Source: Ruminococcaceae bacterium UBA1236 (lineage in GTDB: Bacteria; Bacillota; Clostridia; Oscillospirales; Acutalibacteraceae). Taken from it: a stretch of DNA of 64,000 nt. How positions within the stretch are numbered: the first letter of the stretch is position 1; each line of letters starts with the position of its first letter. The stretch is from positions 46,099 to 110,098 of the forward strand of contig DBWO01000046.1 of NCBI GenBank assembly GCA_002309055.1, in the 5' to 3' direction. Below are positions 25,801 through 34,401 of this stretch, in pieces. Position numbers and translations under genes: made by a program. The notes under the pieces are model-generated. The model did no database searches and was not told the DNA's origin. It saw only the letters and a program-made list of their open reading frames with translations.

Positions 25801-27751
25801 GGCATACAGCAACCTGCCTGCCGCCTCAAAAACAGGTTTTGTTTTCGCCGGCTGGTTTGACAGCGACGGCAACGAAATCGCCCCCGGTGCGACCGTGCTT
25901 ATCACAAAAGACACTTCCGTCACGGCGAAATGGGTAAACGGCGCATACACGGTAACCCTTGACCCCGTGGGAGGCGAATGCGAAACCGTTTCTCTTTCGG
26001 CGAATTACGGCGACACGGTCAGCGGACTGCCTGTGCCCGAGAGAGCCGGATTCAATTTCGGCGGATGGGCGGATGAAAGCGGAGCGTTAACCGGCAAAAG
26101 CTTCACGATGCCCGCGAAAAACACAGCTCTCACCGCCATATGGACTCCCGAAACTTATGCCGTAATTCTTGACCCCGGTCAGGGCTCACTCTCCGGAAGA
26201 AGCGTTAACGTAAACTACCTTGAGCCTGTCGGCACACTTCCCAAGCCCGTGCTCGGCGGCAGTGAATTTCTCGGCTGGTTTGCCCCGGACGGAAAAGAAA
26301 TAACGGCTTCAACAGTTTATTCTTATAACAAAGCAATCACTCTCACGGCAAAATACGCCGATGTAACCGCAGGCAGCGTAACATTCACGGCAGACGGAAA
26401 CACCGTGGCAGTTGTCGCGAATTCAAAACTGCCCTCGGGTGCTCCCGCGGTGCCTTCGAAGGAGGGTTATTCCGGCAAATGGAGCGAATATGAAAAAACC
26501 GCGCAGGGCGATGTGGCAAAAGCCGTTTATACCCCCGCGGAATACACCGTGAGCTTCATAACCGGGGACAGCACCGTCACAAAACAATACGCGGCAGGCG
26601 ATTATGTCACCGGCGACGGAGTCACAGCACCCGAAGGATATGTTATTAACGGCTTTGACCGTGAAATGCCCTTTGAAATGCCCGCGGAAAACATCACCGT
26701 CACCGCGGTGCTCACTCCGCTTGAATATACAGCGATTTACATAAACGAGGGCAAAGTCTGGTCAACGGTTAAATACACCGCTCAGTCTCTCCCCGCGGCG
26801 CGTCTCCCGTCAAAGGACGGCTATTCCGTAACGTGGGATAAAACCGGCCCCGTGCCCGGCGGTATGACGGTATTTGCCGTTTACACGCCCGTTAACTATA
26901 CAGCGACATTCAGGGCTCTCGGCAAAACCGTTGCCGAAATGAGCTTCAACATTGAAACAGAGGCACTCAAGGAGCCCGCCGTGCCGGTTAATAACGGCTA
27001 CAGCGGCAGATGGGAATCCTACACCCTCGGCGCGGAAAACATTACAGTCAATGCCGTTTACGCGCCAAACACCTACACCGTGACCTTTGTCGCAATGGAC
27101 AAGGAAATTGCGAAAGTCAGCTACGCCTACGGCGCGGAAAGCATAAATGAACCTGCGGTGCCCGCGCGCGCCGGATACACCGGCTCATGGGCGAAATACA
27201 CCCTCGGCTACAAGGATTCCACCGTAAACGCTCTTTACAGAGCGATTCAGTACACAGCAACCTTTGTCGCGAACGGAAAAGTGATAGCAACCGTACCCTT
27301 TACCGTGGAGAGTCCTCCCGTTGCCCCCGCCGTGCCGCAGAGGTCCGGCTATACGGCAAAGTGGAGCGACTATACGATTATGCCGTGTGATATGACAATC
27401 ACGGCGAAATACATCCCGATGTCCGGAATTTACATCCTGAGTTATATGAACGAAAGAGAAATCGATTATATGACCACGATAACTTTCAGGGCGAAAGTTT
27501 CAAACACTCCGGAAGAATATGAAATTCACTGGTTAATCAACGGCGAGGATACCGGTACGGGTAACGGCGACGGCACAGTCACAATCAAGGAGGCGCGCTC
27601 GGATTTCACCGTATGCGCTCAGATGTTTTATGACGGAGAAGGCTACGCGAAGAGTGAAACCGAAAAGGTGAATGTGAAAAACGGTTTCTTCGCCCGCCTC
27701 AACGGTTTCTTCAGAAAGCTGTTCCACAGGCTACATAATATAACGCAGTAA
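22853..27751 (+). CDS. Giant exported protein: papain-like domain plus InlB-type repeats
   Basis: 1632 residues. A signal peptide (about 1-25) is followed by a propeller-like stretch (about 70-190) and a papain-like/CHAP-like domain (about 220-360). Its likely dyad is Cys264 in FSSAIQCMGYAF and His308 in GDVIRYRNDGHSIFVTG. About eleven InlB/Flg_new repeats then run to about residue 1175 (YTVTYNANGG ... GYxFxGWYT ... LYAxW), followed by six shorter degenerate versions ending in YTxP-type joints. The C-terminus is an Ig-like module (EIDYMTTITF, EIHWLINGEDTG) with tail NGFFARLNGFFRKLFHRL, related to the end of the BspA protein at 9562. Likely a surface-associated peptidoglycan or peptide hydrolase displayed on a repeat stalk; activity is inferred. 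Confidence 0.85.
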   Translation: MVKFRRLTALILSILLVLTASPLSYATGRSAEFANSDCEGYFGGLFYFASNEDISFAYRETAINEDREAITEYYVDSIAVYGGYAYVLTGKTLRKINVNTLEDSPVYSSRAGIDRFALGAGKIYLLTGGSITSLNTGGTLTTVVASGKIIDFWLENAGTLSYMTNEDYIHTLDLASGDENIVPNYATDLGENIPLYNPSDGTNQPSMDLGSLQSKFPAGKYWNHVGSSSNNPNGYTSSPCTHHSGNCDYYGGCGCNSFSSAIQCMGYAFKCAYDVYGSYTSSWSSSYSTSALDSVKAGDVIRYRNDGHSIFVTGVSGSTITYTDCNSDGHCIIKWNRTIDKSTVRSSFTYLRSAPYAAPGNTSTDTKYTVTYNANGGSCSVKTATIKSGDPYGDLPAAEREGYDLLGWYTSASGGTPVSSTDKVTSNTTLYAQWKIKTYYITFDKNGGNYAPDDFSKVYGESKTIGTRTPSRDGFTFVTWNTAKDGSGTSYKPGSVYSANEDATLYAIWKGKSIQINLNANGGTFSGSNYMSVVYGEPYGELPAPERTGYDFTGWHISSETGTPVTSETIVEVATSHRLVASWKVKVYTVTYNANGGKNTPDSQSKEYGRSITLRSDIPSREHYSFTGWYTAPDSSGTKYEPGTSYSANADLYLFAGWKGEEYTVNFNVNGGEGTIASQTKVHGTTLTLTSVTPEKTGHTFVEWNTKSDGSGKGFASGGNYNNEGNTTLYAIWEITKYKVTYDANGGENAPAASVFEYDSSTVISSTVPTRTGFNFLGWFTNADGTGTQYTAGTTYAKNENLKLYAAWEREKYPVTFNANGGKGAPETQYKEYEVALAISDTVPAKAGYDFTGWNTLANGTGKTYQPGETYTENKALSLCAQWAAATYTVTFNSNGSAAADTTARFKYGTVYSSLPVISRRGYTFLGWYTSPKSGTKINEGGTVSITADSVFYAHWSANTYTLTFNPAGGECATEKVDVTYGTAYSNLPAASKTGFVFAGWFDSDGNEIAPGATVLITKDTSVTAKWVNGAYTVTLDPVGGECETVSLSANYGDTVSGLPVPERAGFNFGGWADESGALTGKSFTMPAKNTALTAIWTPETYAVILDPGQGSLSGRSVNVNYLEPVGTLPKPVLGGSEFLGWFAPDGKEITASTVYSYNKAITLTAKYADVTAGSVTFTADGNTVAVVANSKLPSGAPAVPSKEGYSGKWSEYEKTAQGDVAKAVYTPAEYTVSFITGDSTVTKQYAAGDYVTGDGVTAPEGYVINGFDREMPFEMPAENITVTAVLTPLEYTAIYINEGKVWSTVKYTAQSLPAARLPSKDGYSVTWDKTGPVPGGMTVFAVYTPVNYTATFRALGKTVAEMSFNIETEALKEPAVPVNNGYSGRWESYTLGAENITVNAVYAPNTYTVTFVAMDKEIAKVSYAYGAESINEPAVPARAGYTGSWAKYTLGYKDSTVNALYRAIQYTATFVANGKVIATVPFTVESPPVAPAVPQRSGYTAKWSDYTIMPCDMTITAKYIPMSGIYILSYMNEREIDYMTTITFRAKVSNTPEEYEIHWLINGEDTGTGNGDGTVTIKEARSDFTVCAQMFYDGEGYAKSETEKVNVKNGFFARLNGFFRKLFHRLHNITQ

Positions 27752-27766
27752 CTCCCGCGGCTTTTT

Positions 27767-27830
27767 CAGTTAAGCAAAAACATTTCTTATATGACTTTAA
27801 AGGGACTCACAAATCTGTGAGTCCCTTTTC
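27767..27830 (+). repeat. Terminator-associated repeat element, copy C
   Basis: CAGTTAAGCAAAAAC is followed by an AT-rich stretch, TTTAAAGG and a perfect 12-bp stem AAGGGACTCACA / TGTGAGTCCCTT with a 4-nt loop and TTTT. It ends the giant protein's transcript and lies between convergent genes. The shared upstream block with copies A and B is TTAAGC(G/A)AAAA. Confidence 0.65.
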
Positions 27831-27844
27831 CTGTTTATTAATTT

Positions 27845-29302
27845 TTAATCAAGCGGTTTGCAGTAGTCCGGAAACGCGCCGATTTTCTGATCGAATTTGT
27901 TCTTTTGGGTAATCTCGGGCACGGGGACGGGATAATTACCGGTAAAGCAGCCGTCGCAGAAACAGACATCCGCCTCGCGCGCAATCTGATGAGTTGCCTC
28001 AACGGAAAGATAGCCGAGTGAGTCAACTCCTATCGCCTTCGCGATTTCGTCAACCGAATCATATTTGCACGCGATGAGGTTGTCGCGGCTGTCAATATCC
28101 GTGCCGAAATAGCAGGGGTGCTTAAACGGCGGAGCGGACACGCGCATGTGTATCTCTTTCGCGCCCGCGTCACGCAGGAGTTTTACTATTCTCGCGCAGG
28201 TTGTGCCTCTGACAATCGAGTCATCAATCATTATGACCCTTTTGCCCATGATGTTTTCCTTCACGGCGTTGAGCTTGATTCTCACCGCATCCTCCCTCTG
28301 CGCCTGAGATGGGGCGATGAAACTGCGCCCGATATATTTGTTTTTGATAAGACCCGTGCCGTAAGGAATCCCGCTGGCCCTCGCGTAGCCGAGCGCCGCG
28401 TCAATGCCCGAATCGGGCACGCCGATAACGATATCCGCCGCCGCGGGATGCTCCGCGGCAAGGAATTCACCGGCCCTCACTCTCGCTCTGTGCACGGGCA
28501 CGCCGTCAATCACGGAGTCGGGACGGGCAAAATAAATGTATTCAAACACGCAGATGCTTGTTTTGTCCTTTTCCGCGCAGTGAGTGGTGATTGATGAAAG
28601 CCCCTCGTCGGAGATGACAAGTATTTCACCGGGCTTTATGTCTCTTATAAACTCCGCGCCTATTGTGTCAACAGCGCACGATTCGCTCGCTACGCAGTAG
28701 GCGCCGTCCGGAGTTTTGCCGAGGCACAAAGGGCGGAATCCGTTAGGGTCGCGGAAGGCGATGAGCTTTGTAGCCGTCATCACAACGCAGGAATAAGCGC
28801 CCTTGATCTCACCCATCGTTTTCTCAATCGCCTGCTCGGTGCTTTCGCACGTGAGACGGTTTGAAACGATTGAATAAGCAATCGCCTCCGTGTCGGATGT
28901 GCCGTGGAATATCCCGCCGCTGAGTTCAAAACGCCTGCGGATTTCTCCGGAATTCACGAGATTCCCGTTGTGGCAGAGTGAAAGGTTGCCTTTTATGTGG
29001 CGAATGACAAGCGGCTGAATGTTACCCTGGTCATTTCCGCCCGTTGTTGAATAGCGCACGTGACCGACAGCCATGTTGCCCTTGCCCAGCAGCTGCAGTT
29101 TGTCCGGCGTAAACACATCGGAAACAAGTCCGCTTCCTTTGATGTGCCTGAAAACACCGTCGTCATTCACAGCTATGCCGCACGCCTCCTGCCCCCTGTG
29201 CTGAAGGGCGTAGAGGGCGTGATAAACGCTCTGCGCGACATAGTTTGTCCTGCTTTCGAATATGCCGAAAACACCGCATTCTTCGTGTAATGAATTGAAC
29301 AT
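27845..29302 (-). CDS. purF: Amidophosphoribosyltransferase (purine synthesis step 1)
   Basis: 485 residues from the ATG at 29302; a longer in-frame reading would overlap the upstream gene and is rejected. The product begins MFNSLHEECGVFGIF, so an 8-residue propeptide would be removed to expose nucleophile Cys9, as is usual for PurF. The glutaminase domain (about 9-240) has CHNGNLVN and GTSDTEAIA. The phosphoribosyltransferase domain carries the PRPP loop RVIMIDDSIVRGTT. Cys residues near the end (FCDGCFTGNYP) match the Fe-S-type enzymes of Bacillota. It transfers glutamine nitrogen to PRPP. It starts 8 nt after the glutamate synthase GXGXG gene, so purine synthesis is coupled to the nitrogen island. 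Confidence 0.95.
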   Translation of the reverse strand: MFNSLHEECGVFGIFESRTNYVAQSVYHALYALQHRGQEACGIAVNDDGVFRHIKGSGLVSDVFTPDKLQLLGKGNMAVGHVRYSTTGGNDQGNIQPLVIRHIKGNLSLCHNGNLVNSGEIRRRFELSGGIFHGTSDTEAIAYSIVSNRLTCESTEQAIEKTMGEIKGAYSCVVMTATKLIAFRDPNGFRPLCLGKTPDGAYCVASESCAVDTIGAEFIRDIKPGEILVISDEGLSSITTHCAEKDKTSICVFEYIYFARPDSVIDGVPVHRARVRAGEFLAAEHPAAADIVIGVPDSGIDAALGYARASGIPYGTGLIKNKYIGRSFIAPSQAQREDAVRIKLNAVKENIMGKRVIMIDDSIVRGTTCARIVKLLRDAGAKEIHMRVSAPPFKHPCYFGTDIDSRDNLIACKYDSVDEIAKAIGVDSLGYLSVEATHQIAREADVCFCDGCFTGNYPVPVPEITQKNKFDQKIGAFPDYCKPLD

Positions 29303-29310
29303 ATATAACC

Positions 29311-30048
29311 TCACAGATTGGGAGTATAAAGGTTTGCGTACGGTCTGGATGTCGCGGGCACAAGTTTTTTGAAGGGCTTGCTCATAATCTCGGCGTAATC
29401 CGCGCCGAAATAGCGGCAATAAGCTTTCACATAGGCGGAAAGCTCCTTTTCGTCTTCGGGCTCAAGCTCGCAAACAGAGATATTCTGGGCGAGGTTTGCT
29501 TTCGGGAAAGCGCCTCTGACGAATATTTTGCCGCCGTGCATTCCGGACGCGCAGTGCGGGCCGAAAAGCTTTTCACCGTGCTTCATATTAAGGCCGAGCA
29601 GGACTATTGTGCCGCCTGCCATATATTCGCCGAGGAATGCGCCCGCGTTTTCGCCGATGACAAGCACGGGCTTCATCTGCCTGAATTCCTTCATATGAAT
29701 GCCGCCGCGGCAGCAGACATTATCGCGCACAAATATCTTTCCGTCACGCATTCCGTAGCCGAGGGCATCGCCCGAATGACCGTGAATTATTATCTCGCCG
29801 CCGCCCATTGTGTTGCCCACGGCGTCCTGCGCGCTGCCGTAAACCGTGACTCTGCCGCCGTTTAAGTAGCAAGCGAGGTCGTTGCCCGCGGTGCCGTAAA
29901 TATCCAGTGATTTGCCGCTGTCAAGTCCGCAGCCGAGATACCTTTGGCCGTTGACCTCCCTGACGGCTGTTTTGTCGTCCGATTTAAGCCTGCGGTTTAT
30001 TTCTTCATTTACATCCTCGTATCTGCGAAGACCGGCTGTGATACTCAT
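29311..30048 (-). CDS. Glutamate synthase GXGXG domain protein (GltB3-like)
   Basis: 245 residues, entirely the C-terminal beta-helix domain of glutamate synthase alpha subunits, here a separate polypeptide. The right-handed helix signature is repeated: YGTAGNDLACYLNGG, VYGSAQDAVGNTMGGG, IIIHGHSGDALGYGMRDGK and VIGENAGAFLGEYMAGG. In fused enzymes this domain holds the catalytic and FMN domains together. It overlaps the flavoprotein gene by one base (TAATG), so translation is coupled. Together with the genes at 30048-34373 it makes up an archaeal-type split glutamate synthase. Confidence 0.92.
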   Translation of the reverse strand: MSITAGLRRYEDVNEEINRRLKSDDKTAVREVNGQRYLGCGLDSGKSLDIYGTAGNDLACYLNGGRVTVYGSAQDAVGNTMGGGEIIIHGHSGDALGYGMRDGKIFVRDNVCCRGGIHMKEFRQMKPVLVIGENAGAFLGEYMAGGTIVLLGLNMKHGEKLFGPHCASGMHGGKIFVRGAFPKANLAQNISVCELEPEDEKELSAYVKAYCRYFGADYAEIMSKPFKKLVPATSRPYANLYTPNL

Positions 30049-31313
30049 TATGCCGATTCTCCTTTCAGTCTGCTCTTTCTTGTTTCTTTGTCAAACCACA
30101 TAAGCGACGGTGTGCCGAGAATGTCGCCGCTGAGAGTTGTGACATCGGTTTTGTTTTCAATCAGATTTGTATATATGCCCGCGTTTTCACTCGAGTTTAT
30201 GAGCACAAAACCCACAAGGCGGTTCCCCTCAAAAATGAGGCGCTTGTAGCTCTCGCCACTTTGAATAACGCGGTCGCTGTATTTATCGCCCGCAGCGTTT
30301 ATCAGCCCGCAGGTGCAGATTCGCATGCCGTAAAAATCTATCGCGTTAACGGCGAATGTGCCGCCCGTGGCGCCTTCTCCTCCCGCCATTTGCGAGCCGG
30401 CCGCCTTGCCCTGACGCACGGCGTTTACCCACAAAGCAATTATCTTTTTGCTCCCGTCAAGCATATCGACGGAAACAGCGCAGTCTCCTGCGGCGTAAAT
30501 ATCACTGTCGCTTGTGCGCATTGTGCCGGGGTCGATGATTATGCCTCTGTTCACCTCGAGCCCCGCCTTTTCGGCAAGCGAAGTTTCGGGGCGGACACCC
30601 ACGGCGAGCACCAGCAGGTCGCAGGGAAGCTCCTTTCCGCTTTTAAGGACAACAGATGTTATCTTACCACCCTTGCTTTTTGCCTCGGTGACGGTATCTC
30701 CGAGATGGAAGGTTATGTGACCTTCGGTCTCAATAAATTTTTTGACCGATTTTGATGATTTCGCGTCGAGAATTGAGGGGAGCACTCTTTCGGAAAGCTC
30801 GGCGACATCAACGCTTTTGCAGATTTTCGAGAGGCCTTCCGCCGCCTTCATGCCGATAAGACCGGCGCCGATTACGACGGCTCTTGTGTCTTTATTCGCT
30901 TTTTTCTTCAGAGCCTTTGTACAGGCGAGGTCAAGGAATGTGAGCGCGTTTTCTTTGCTCTGCGTATTTTTCATCGGGGGCACAAACGGCTTTGAACCCG
31001 TGCAGAGACACAGCTTATCATAATGATAGGATTTACGCCCCGCTCTCACGGTCTTTTTCTTTCTGTCTATCGCGGTTACCTCGGCACCCGTCACAATCTC
31101 TATGCCCGTCTGTTTATAATATGAAGGCTTTCTTAAAAGCATATCTTTTTCAGTGACCTTGCCCTTGAGGTAATAGCTGATTGACGGTCTGCTGTAAGGC
31201 AGGTATTCCTCTTTTGTGAGCAGGATTATTCTGCCGTCCTTATCCTCTTTTCTGATTTGCTCGGCACAGGCAAGCCCTGCCGCGGAAGCGCCGACAATAA
31301 CATAATTCATCAT
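30048..31313 (-). CDS. NAD(P)H-dependent FAD oxidoreductase (rubredoxin-reductase-like) of the split glutamate synthase
   Basis: 421 residues. It has two Rossmann dinucleotide sites (VIVGASAAGLACAEQ near the N-terminus; AVVIGAGLIGMKAAEGL about 150) and the FAD motif IYAAGDCAV. The family passes electrons from NAD(P)H through FAD to iron-sulfur proteins. It overlaps by one base with both the ferredoxin gene before it and the GXGXG gene after it. It probably feeds the synthase in place of the usual GltD small subunit. No active-site CxxC redox disulfide is seen near the FAD site, as in NADH:rubredoxin reductases. Confidence 0.9.
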   Translation of the reverse strand: MMNYVIVGASAAGLACAEQIRKEDKDGRIILLTKEEYLPYSRPSISYYLKGKVTEKDMLLRKPSYYKQTGIEIVTGAEVTAIDRKKKTVRAGRKSYHYDKLCLCTGSKPFVPPMKNTQSKENALTFLDLACTKALKKKANKDTRAVVIGAGLIGMKAAEGLSKICKSVDVAELSERVLPSILDAKSSKSVKKFIETEGHITFHLGDTVTEAKSKGGKITSVVLKSGKELPCDLLVLAVGVRPETSLAEKAGLEVNRGIIIDPGTMRTSDSDIYAAGDCAVSVDMLDGSKKIIALWVNAVRQGKAAGSQMAGGEGATGGTFAVNAIDFYGMRICTCGLINAAGDKYSDRVIQSGESYKRLIFEGNRLVGFVLINSSENAGIYTNLIENKTDVTTLSGDILGTPSLMWFDKETRKSRLKGESA

Positions 31314-31753
31314 TATCCTTTACCTCCGAAATCAGCATAAACAAGAGCCCTGTTGGGGCAGTTTTTAACACATGCAGGCTCGTCCTCCGTGCAGCACAAA
31401 TCGCATTTCACGGCGAATTTACCTGTCTTTATGCACCCGAAGGGGCAAACGGCGAGGCAGGTCATGCAGCCGATGCACTTTTCCTCGTCAACTCGGACAA
31501 TGCCCGTTTTCTTATCCTTCTGCATCGCGCCGGTTATGCATGCCTCAACACATTTCGGGTTGTCGCAGTGGCGGCAGTTTACCGCCGCGGAGAGCATTTT
31601 ATCACCGCACACGGTCACTCTCGAAACCGGCTCCGGGTCCTCGTACTTATTTGCTTTTATTATATCTTTTGACTGTGAGTGAGCTGTTTTGCAATAAACC
31701 TCGCACAGGCGGCAGTTAAGGCAAAGCTCTTCTTTTGCGTACACTCTTTTCAT
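31313..31753 (-). CDS. Multi-cluster 4Fe-4S ferredoxin-like electron carrier
   Basis: 146 residues with four cysteine clusters: CLNCRLCEVYC, CRHCDNPKCVEAC, CIGCMTCLAVCPFGC and CDLCC...CVKNCP. This is the HycB/CooF-like dicluster arrangement able to bind up to four [4Fe-4S] centres. It lies between the FMN synthase domain and the flavoprotein, and probably shuttles electrons between them. It is 12 nt downstream of the synthase gene stop. Confidence 0.92.
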   Translation of the reverse strand: MKRVYAKEELCLNCRLCEVYCKTAHSQSKDIIKANKYEDPEPVSRVTVCGDKMLSAAVNCRHCDNPKCVEACITGAMQKDKKTGIVRVDEEKCIGCMTCLAVCPFGCIKTGKFAVKCDLCCTEDEPACVKNCPNRALVYADFGGKG

Positions 31754-31765
31754 AGCTTTATCTCC

Positions 31766-33271
31766 TTATTCGCCGGCGTGTTTTATGCCGAGTATTTCAA
31801 GCTCTTTTTCGGTGAGGCCTATGCCTCTTAGCATAAGGCGGTTGCCCCTTAAGGAGTCAACCGAGTTAATACCCATGCCGCCCATTATCTCTTTGATTTC
31901 GTGATTCCACGCGTTTATGAGGTTTTCAACCCTCTCGTGCATTATATCGGGGTTAAGGCGCTTCACAAGCTCGGGGCGCTGAGTGGCTATGCCCCAGTTG
32001 CACTTGCCCGTGTTACAGGTCTGGCACATATGACAGCCCATTGCGATAAGCGGAGCGGAGGCGCAGTAGCAGGCGTCCGCGCCCAGAGCGATTGCCTTCA
32101 CTATGTCGGCGGAGCATCTGAATGAGCCGGCGGCGACAAGCGAAATGCTCGAGCGTATTCCCTCATCGCGCAGACGCTGATCCGCCGCTGCAAGCGCGAG
32201 TTCAATCGGTATGCCCACATTGTCTCTTATTCTTGTCGGCGCCGCGCCCGTGCCGCCTCTGAAGCCGTCAATCGCTATAATATCGGCGCCCGCTCTCGCG
32301 CAGCCCGAAACGATTGCCGCAACATTGTGCACGGCGGCTATCTTGACGGAAACGGGTTTTTCGTTGTGCGTTGCCTGTTTTAATGACCATATAAGCTGAC
32401 GAAGGTCCTCAATAGAGTAAATATCGTGGTGCGGGGCGGGCGAAATCGCGTCGCTCCCCTCGGGAATCATTCTCGCGTTTGACACTTCAACGTTGACCTT
32501 TTCGCCGGGCAGATGGCCGCCTATGCCGGGCTTTGCGCCCTGGCCGATTTTTATCTCAATGAATCTTGAATTCTGAAGATATTCCTTGTGCACGCCAAAT
32601 CTGCCGGAGGCAACCTGCACAATGGCGCAGTCCGTGTAATCCTTGAGGTCGGGGTGAAGACCGCCCTCGCCGGTGTTGAAGAGCGTGCCGAGGTTTTTCG
32701 CCGCCATCGCGAGCGATTTCTGCGCGTTTAATGAGATTGAGCCGAAGCTCATCGCCGAAAACATAATCGGAGTTTCAAGGATGACCTGCGGCGGCATCTC
32801 CACAGTGGATTTGCCTTTCTTTTCAACTGTTATTTTTTCGGGCTTTCTGCCGAGGATTGTGCGAATCTCCATCGGCTCGCGCAGGGGGTCAATCGATGGG
32901 TTTGTGACCTGCGAAGCGTTGAGGAGGATTTTATCCCAATAAACCGGGTAGGGTTTAGGTGTGCCCATACCGGAAAGGAGCACGCCGCCCGTTGCCGCCT
33001 GACGGCAGATTTCCTGCTGATACTGCGGAGTCCAGTTGGCGTTTTCTCTGTAATCGCACACATATTTTTCAATTCTGAGAGCGCCTGTCGGGCACATATC
33101 CACACAGCGGTGGCACGCTACACAGGCGTTTGAGTTTACGAGCGCCGTTTTGCCGTCATCCGCGTAATAATGGCACTCGTTTGAGCACTGGCGCACACAG
33201 CAGCCGCAGTTAATGCAAAGCTCCTTGTCGCGCACTACTGTGAAACGGCGGGGAATATAATTGATTGACAT
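31766..33271 (-). CDS. Glutamate synthase FMN/synthase domain with N-terminal ferredoxin (GltB2-like)
   Basis: 501 residues. The start at 33271 is chosen because GGGGAGGA lies 6-12 nt upstream; it is one base past the stop of the GATase gene. The N-terminus carries two [4Fe-4S] motifs (CINCGCCVRQCSNEC; CVACHRCVDMCP). The rest is the FMN-binding synthase domain (SFGSISLNAQKSLAMAA, GEGGLHPD, FRGGTGAAPTRI) with the Cys-rich CHMCQTCNTGKCNWG that binds a 3Fe-4S cluster. It makes glutamate from 2-oxoglutarate and ammonia channelled from the GATase subunit. This ferredoxin-fused form is typical of archaea and many anaerobic Clostridia. Confidence 0.95.
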   Translation of the reverse strand: MSINYIPRRFTVVRDKELCINCGCCVRQCSNECHYYADDGKTALVNSNACVACHRCVDMCPTGALRIEKYVCDYRENANWTPQYQQEICRQAATGGVLLSGMGTPKPYPVYWDKILLNASQVTNPSIDPLREPMEIRTILGRKPEKITVEKKGKSTVEMPPQVILETPIMFSAMSFGSISLNAQKSLAMAAKNLGTLFNTGEGGLHPDLKDYTDCAIVQVASGRFGVHKEYLQNSRFIEIKIGQGAKPGIGGHLPGEKVNVEVSNARMIPEGSDAISPAPHHDIYSIEDLRQLIWSLKQATHNEKPVSVKIAAVHNVAAIVSGCARAGADIIAIDGFRGGTGAAPTRIRDNVGIPIELALAAADQRLRDEGIRSSISLVAAGSFRCSADIVKAIALGADACYCASAPLIAMGCHMCQTCNTGKCNWGIATQRPELVKRLNPDIMHERVENLINAWNHEIKEIMGGMGINSVDSLRGNRLMLRGIGLTEKELEILGIKHAGE

Positions 33272-33272
33272 A

Positions 33273-34373
33273 TCAGTCCTCCCCCTTTCCGTCAAGCTCA
33301 AGAGGAATGAATACGGGGTCCGCTCCGCTCACGGACCACACCTTTTCAGGGTCCGGGCAGATGATGCGGATTGCGCTTTCCTCGCTCGCGAAATATGCCC
33401 TGCTGCCCTTTGTGGCGGCGGTGAGCGAGCGGAGTTTAAGGCGGTCGTTTACAGCGAGAAGACCCTTGTTTGAGCCGAGTATAACGGAAAACGGACCGTT
33501 TACGAGAGCGCCGCTGTAAATGGCGCGAAGGTTTGTGAAATACTCTTTTTTATCTTTGTCCATTCTGTCTATCTCATCCCATTCGGGGGCTGTGAGCACA
33601 TCCGCCGCCACATTGAGAGGCAGACCGTGATGCCTTATGAGATGGTCAAAAAGGTAGGTGATAACCTCGGTGTCCGTCTGCATTGTGCACTTGTAGCCGA
33701 ACTGCTCAATGTAGCGCCTGTTGGTGTCGTAACTTGAGATTTCGCCGTTGTGCACTATGGACCAGTCGAGGATATTGAAGGGGTGGGCGCCGCCCCACCA
33801 GCCGGGTGTGTTTGTGGGAAACCTGCCGTGCGCCGTCCAGAGGTAGGCGTCGTATTTGTCGAGCATATAAAATTCGCCCACATCCTCGGGGTAACCGACC
33901 GCTTTGAAGCATCCCATGTTTTTGCCCGATGAGAAGATGTAAGCTCCGTCAAAGGCGGAATTCACCCTCGTGACGCACTGCACCACATACTCGCCCTCGT
34001 CAAGGCGCGAGTTGTTCATTCTAACCCTGTTGACCCTGCCGAAATAGCGCCATATATCCGGCCCGTTTTCGATGGAGTCAACCTTTCTTGTGGGTATGCG
34101 CTCCGCGGCATCGATGTTGAAATGCCTGAACAAAAAGTCCTCGCACGCCTTGTGTGCCTCGCTGTTTTCATAAAAGATATGAAAAGCGTAGTCGTCCTTG
34201 TGCTCGGGGTAGATGCCGTAAGCGGCAAAGCCGCCCCCGAGTCCGTTGGAGCGGTCGTGCATGAGTGCAATTGATTTGATGATTTCGGAACCGTTTATCA
34301 TGCCGCCCTTGCGGTCGATAATCGCCGCGATGGCGCAGCCGGACGGTATCCTTATCTGCCCTTCCTTCAGCAT
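33273..34373 (-). CDS. Glutamate synthase glutamine amidotransferase domain (GltB1-like)
   Basis: 366 residues, a class II (Ntn) amidotransferase domain alone. The likely nucleophile is Cys13 in RIPSGCAIAAII; this requires removal of a 12-residue propeptide, since Ntn enzymes use an N-terminal Cys. Supporting motifs are WTAHGRFPTNTPGWWGGAHPF, VHNGEISSYDTN and QTDTEVITYL. It releases ammonia from glutamine for the FMN domain. First gene of the glt operon, separated from amt by a hairpin with a T-rich 3' side. Confidence 0.93.
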   Translation of the reverse strand: MLKEGQIRIPSGCAIAAIIDRKGGMINGSEIIKSIALMHDRSNGLGGGFAAYGIYPEHKDDYAFHIFYENSEAHKACEDFLFRHFNIDAAERIPTRKVDSIENGPDIWRYFGRVNRVRMNNSRLDEGEYVVQCVTRVNSAFDGAYIFSSGKNMGCFKAVGYPEDVGEFYMLDKYDAYLWTAHGRFPTNTPGWWGGAHPFNILDWSIVHNGEISSYDTNRRYIEQFGYKCTMQTDTEVITYLFDHLIRHHGLPLNVAADVLTAPEWDEIDRMDKDKKEYFTNLRAIYSGALVNGPFSVILGSNKGLLAVNDRLKLRSLTAATKGSRAYFASEESAIRIICPDPEKVWSVSGADPVFIPLELDGKGED

Positions 34374-34401
34374 ATTTTTCTCCTTTTAGCATATTCCGAA
34401 A

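Noticed and set aside
22853..27751. Sortase anchoring of the giant surface proteins
   Set aside because: No LPXTG-like motif followed by a hydrophobic segment and basic tail was seen at any C-terminus, and no sortase gene is in the window.
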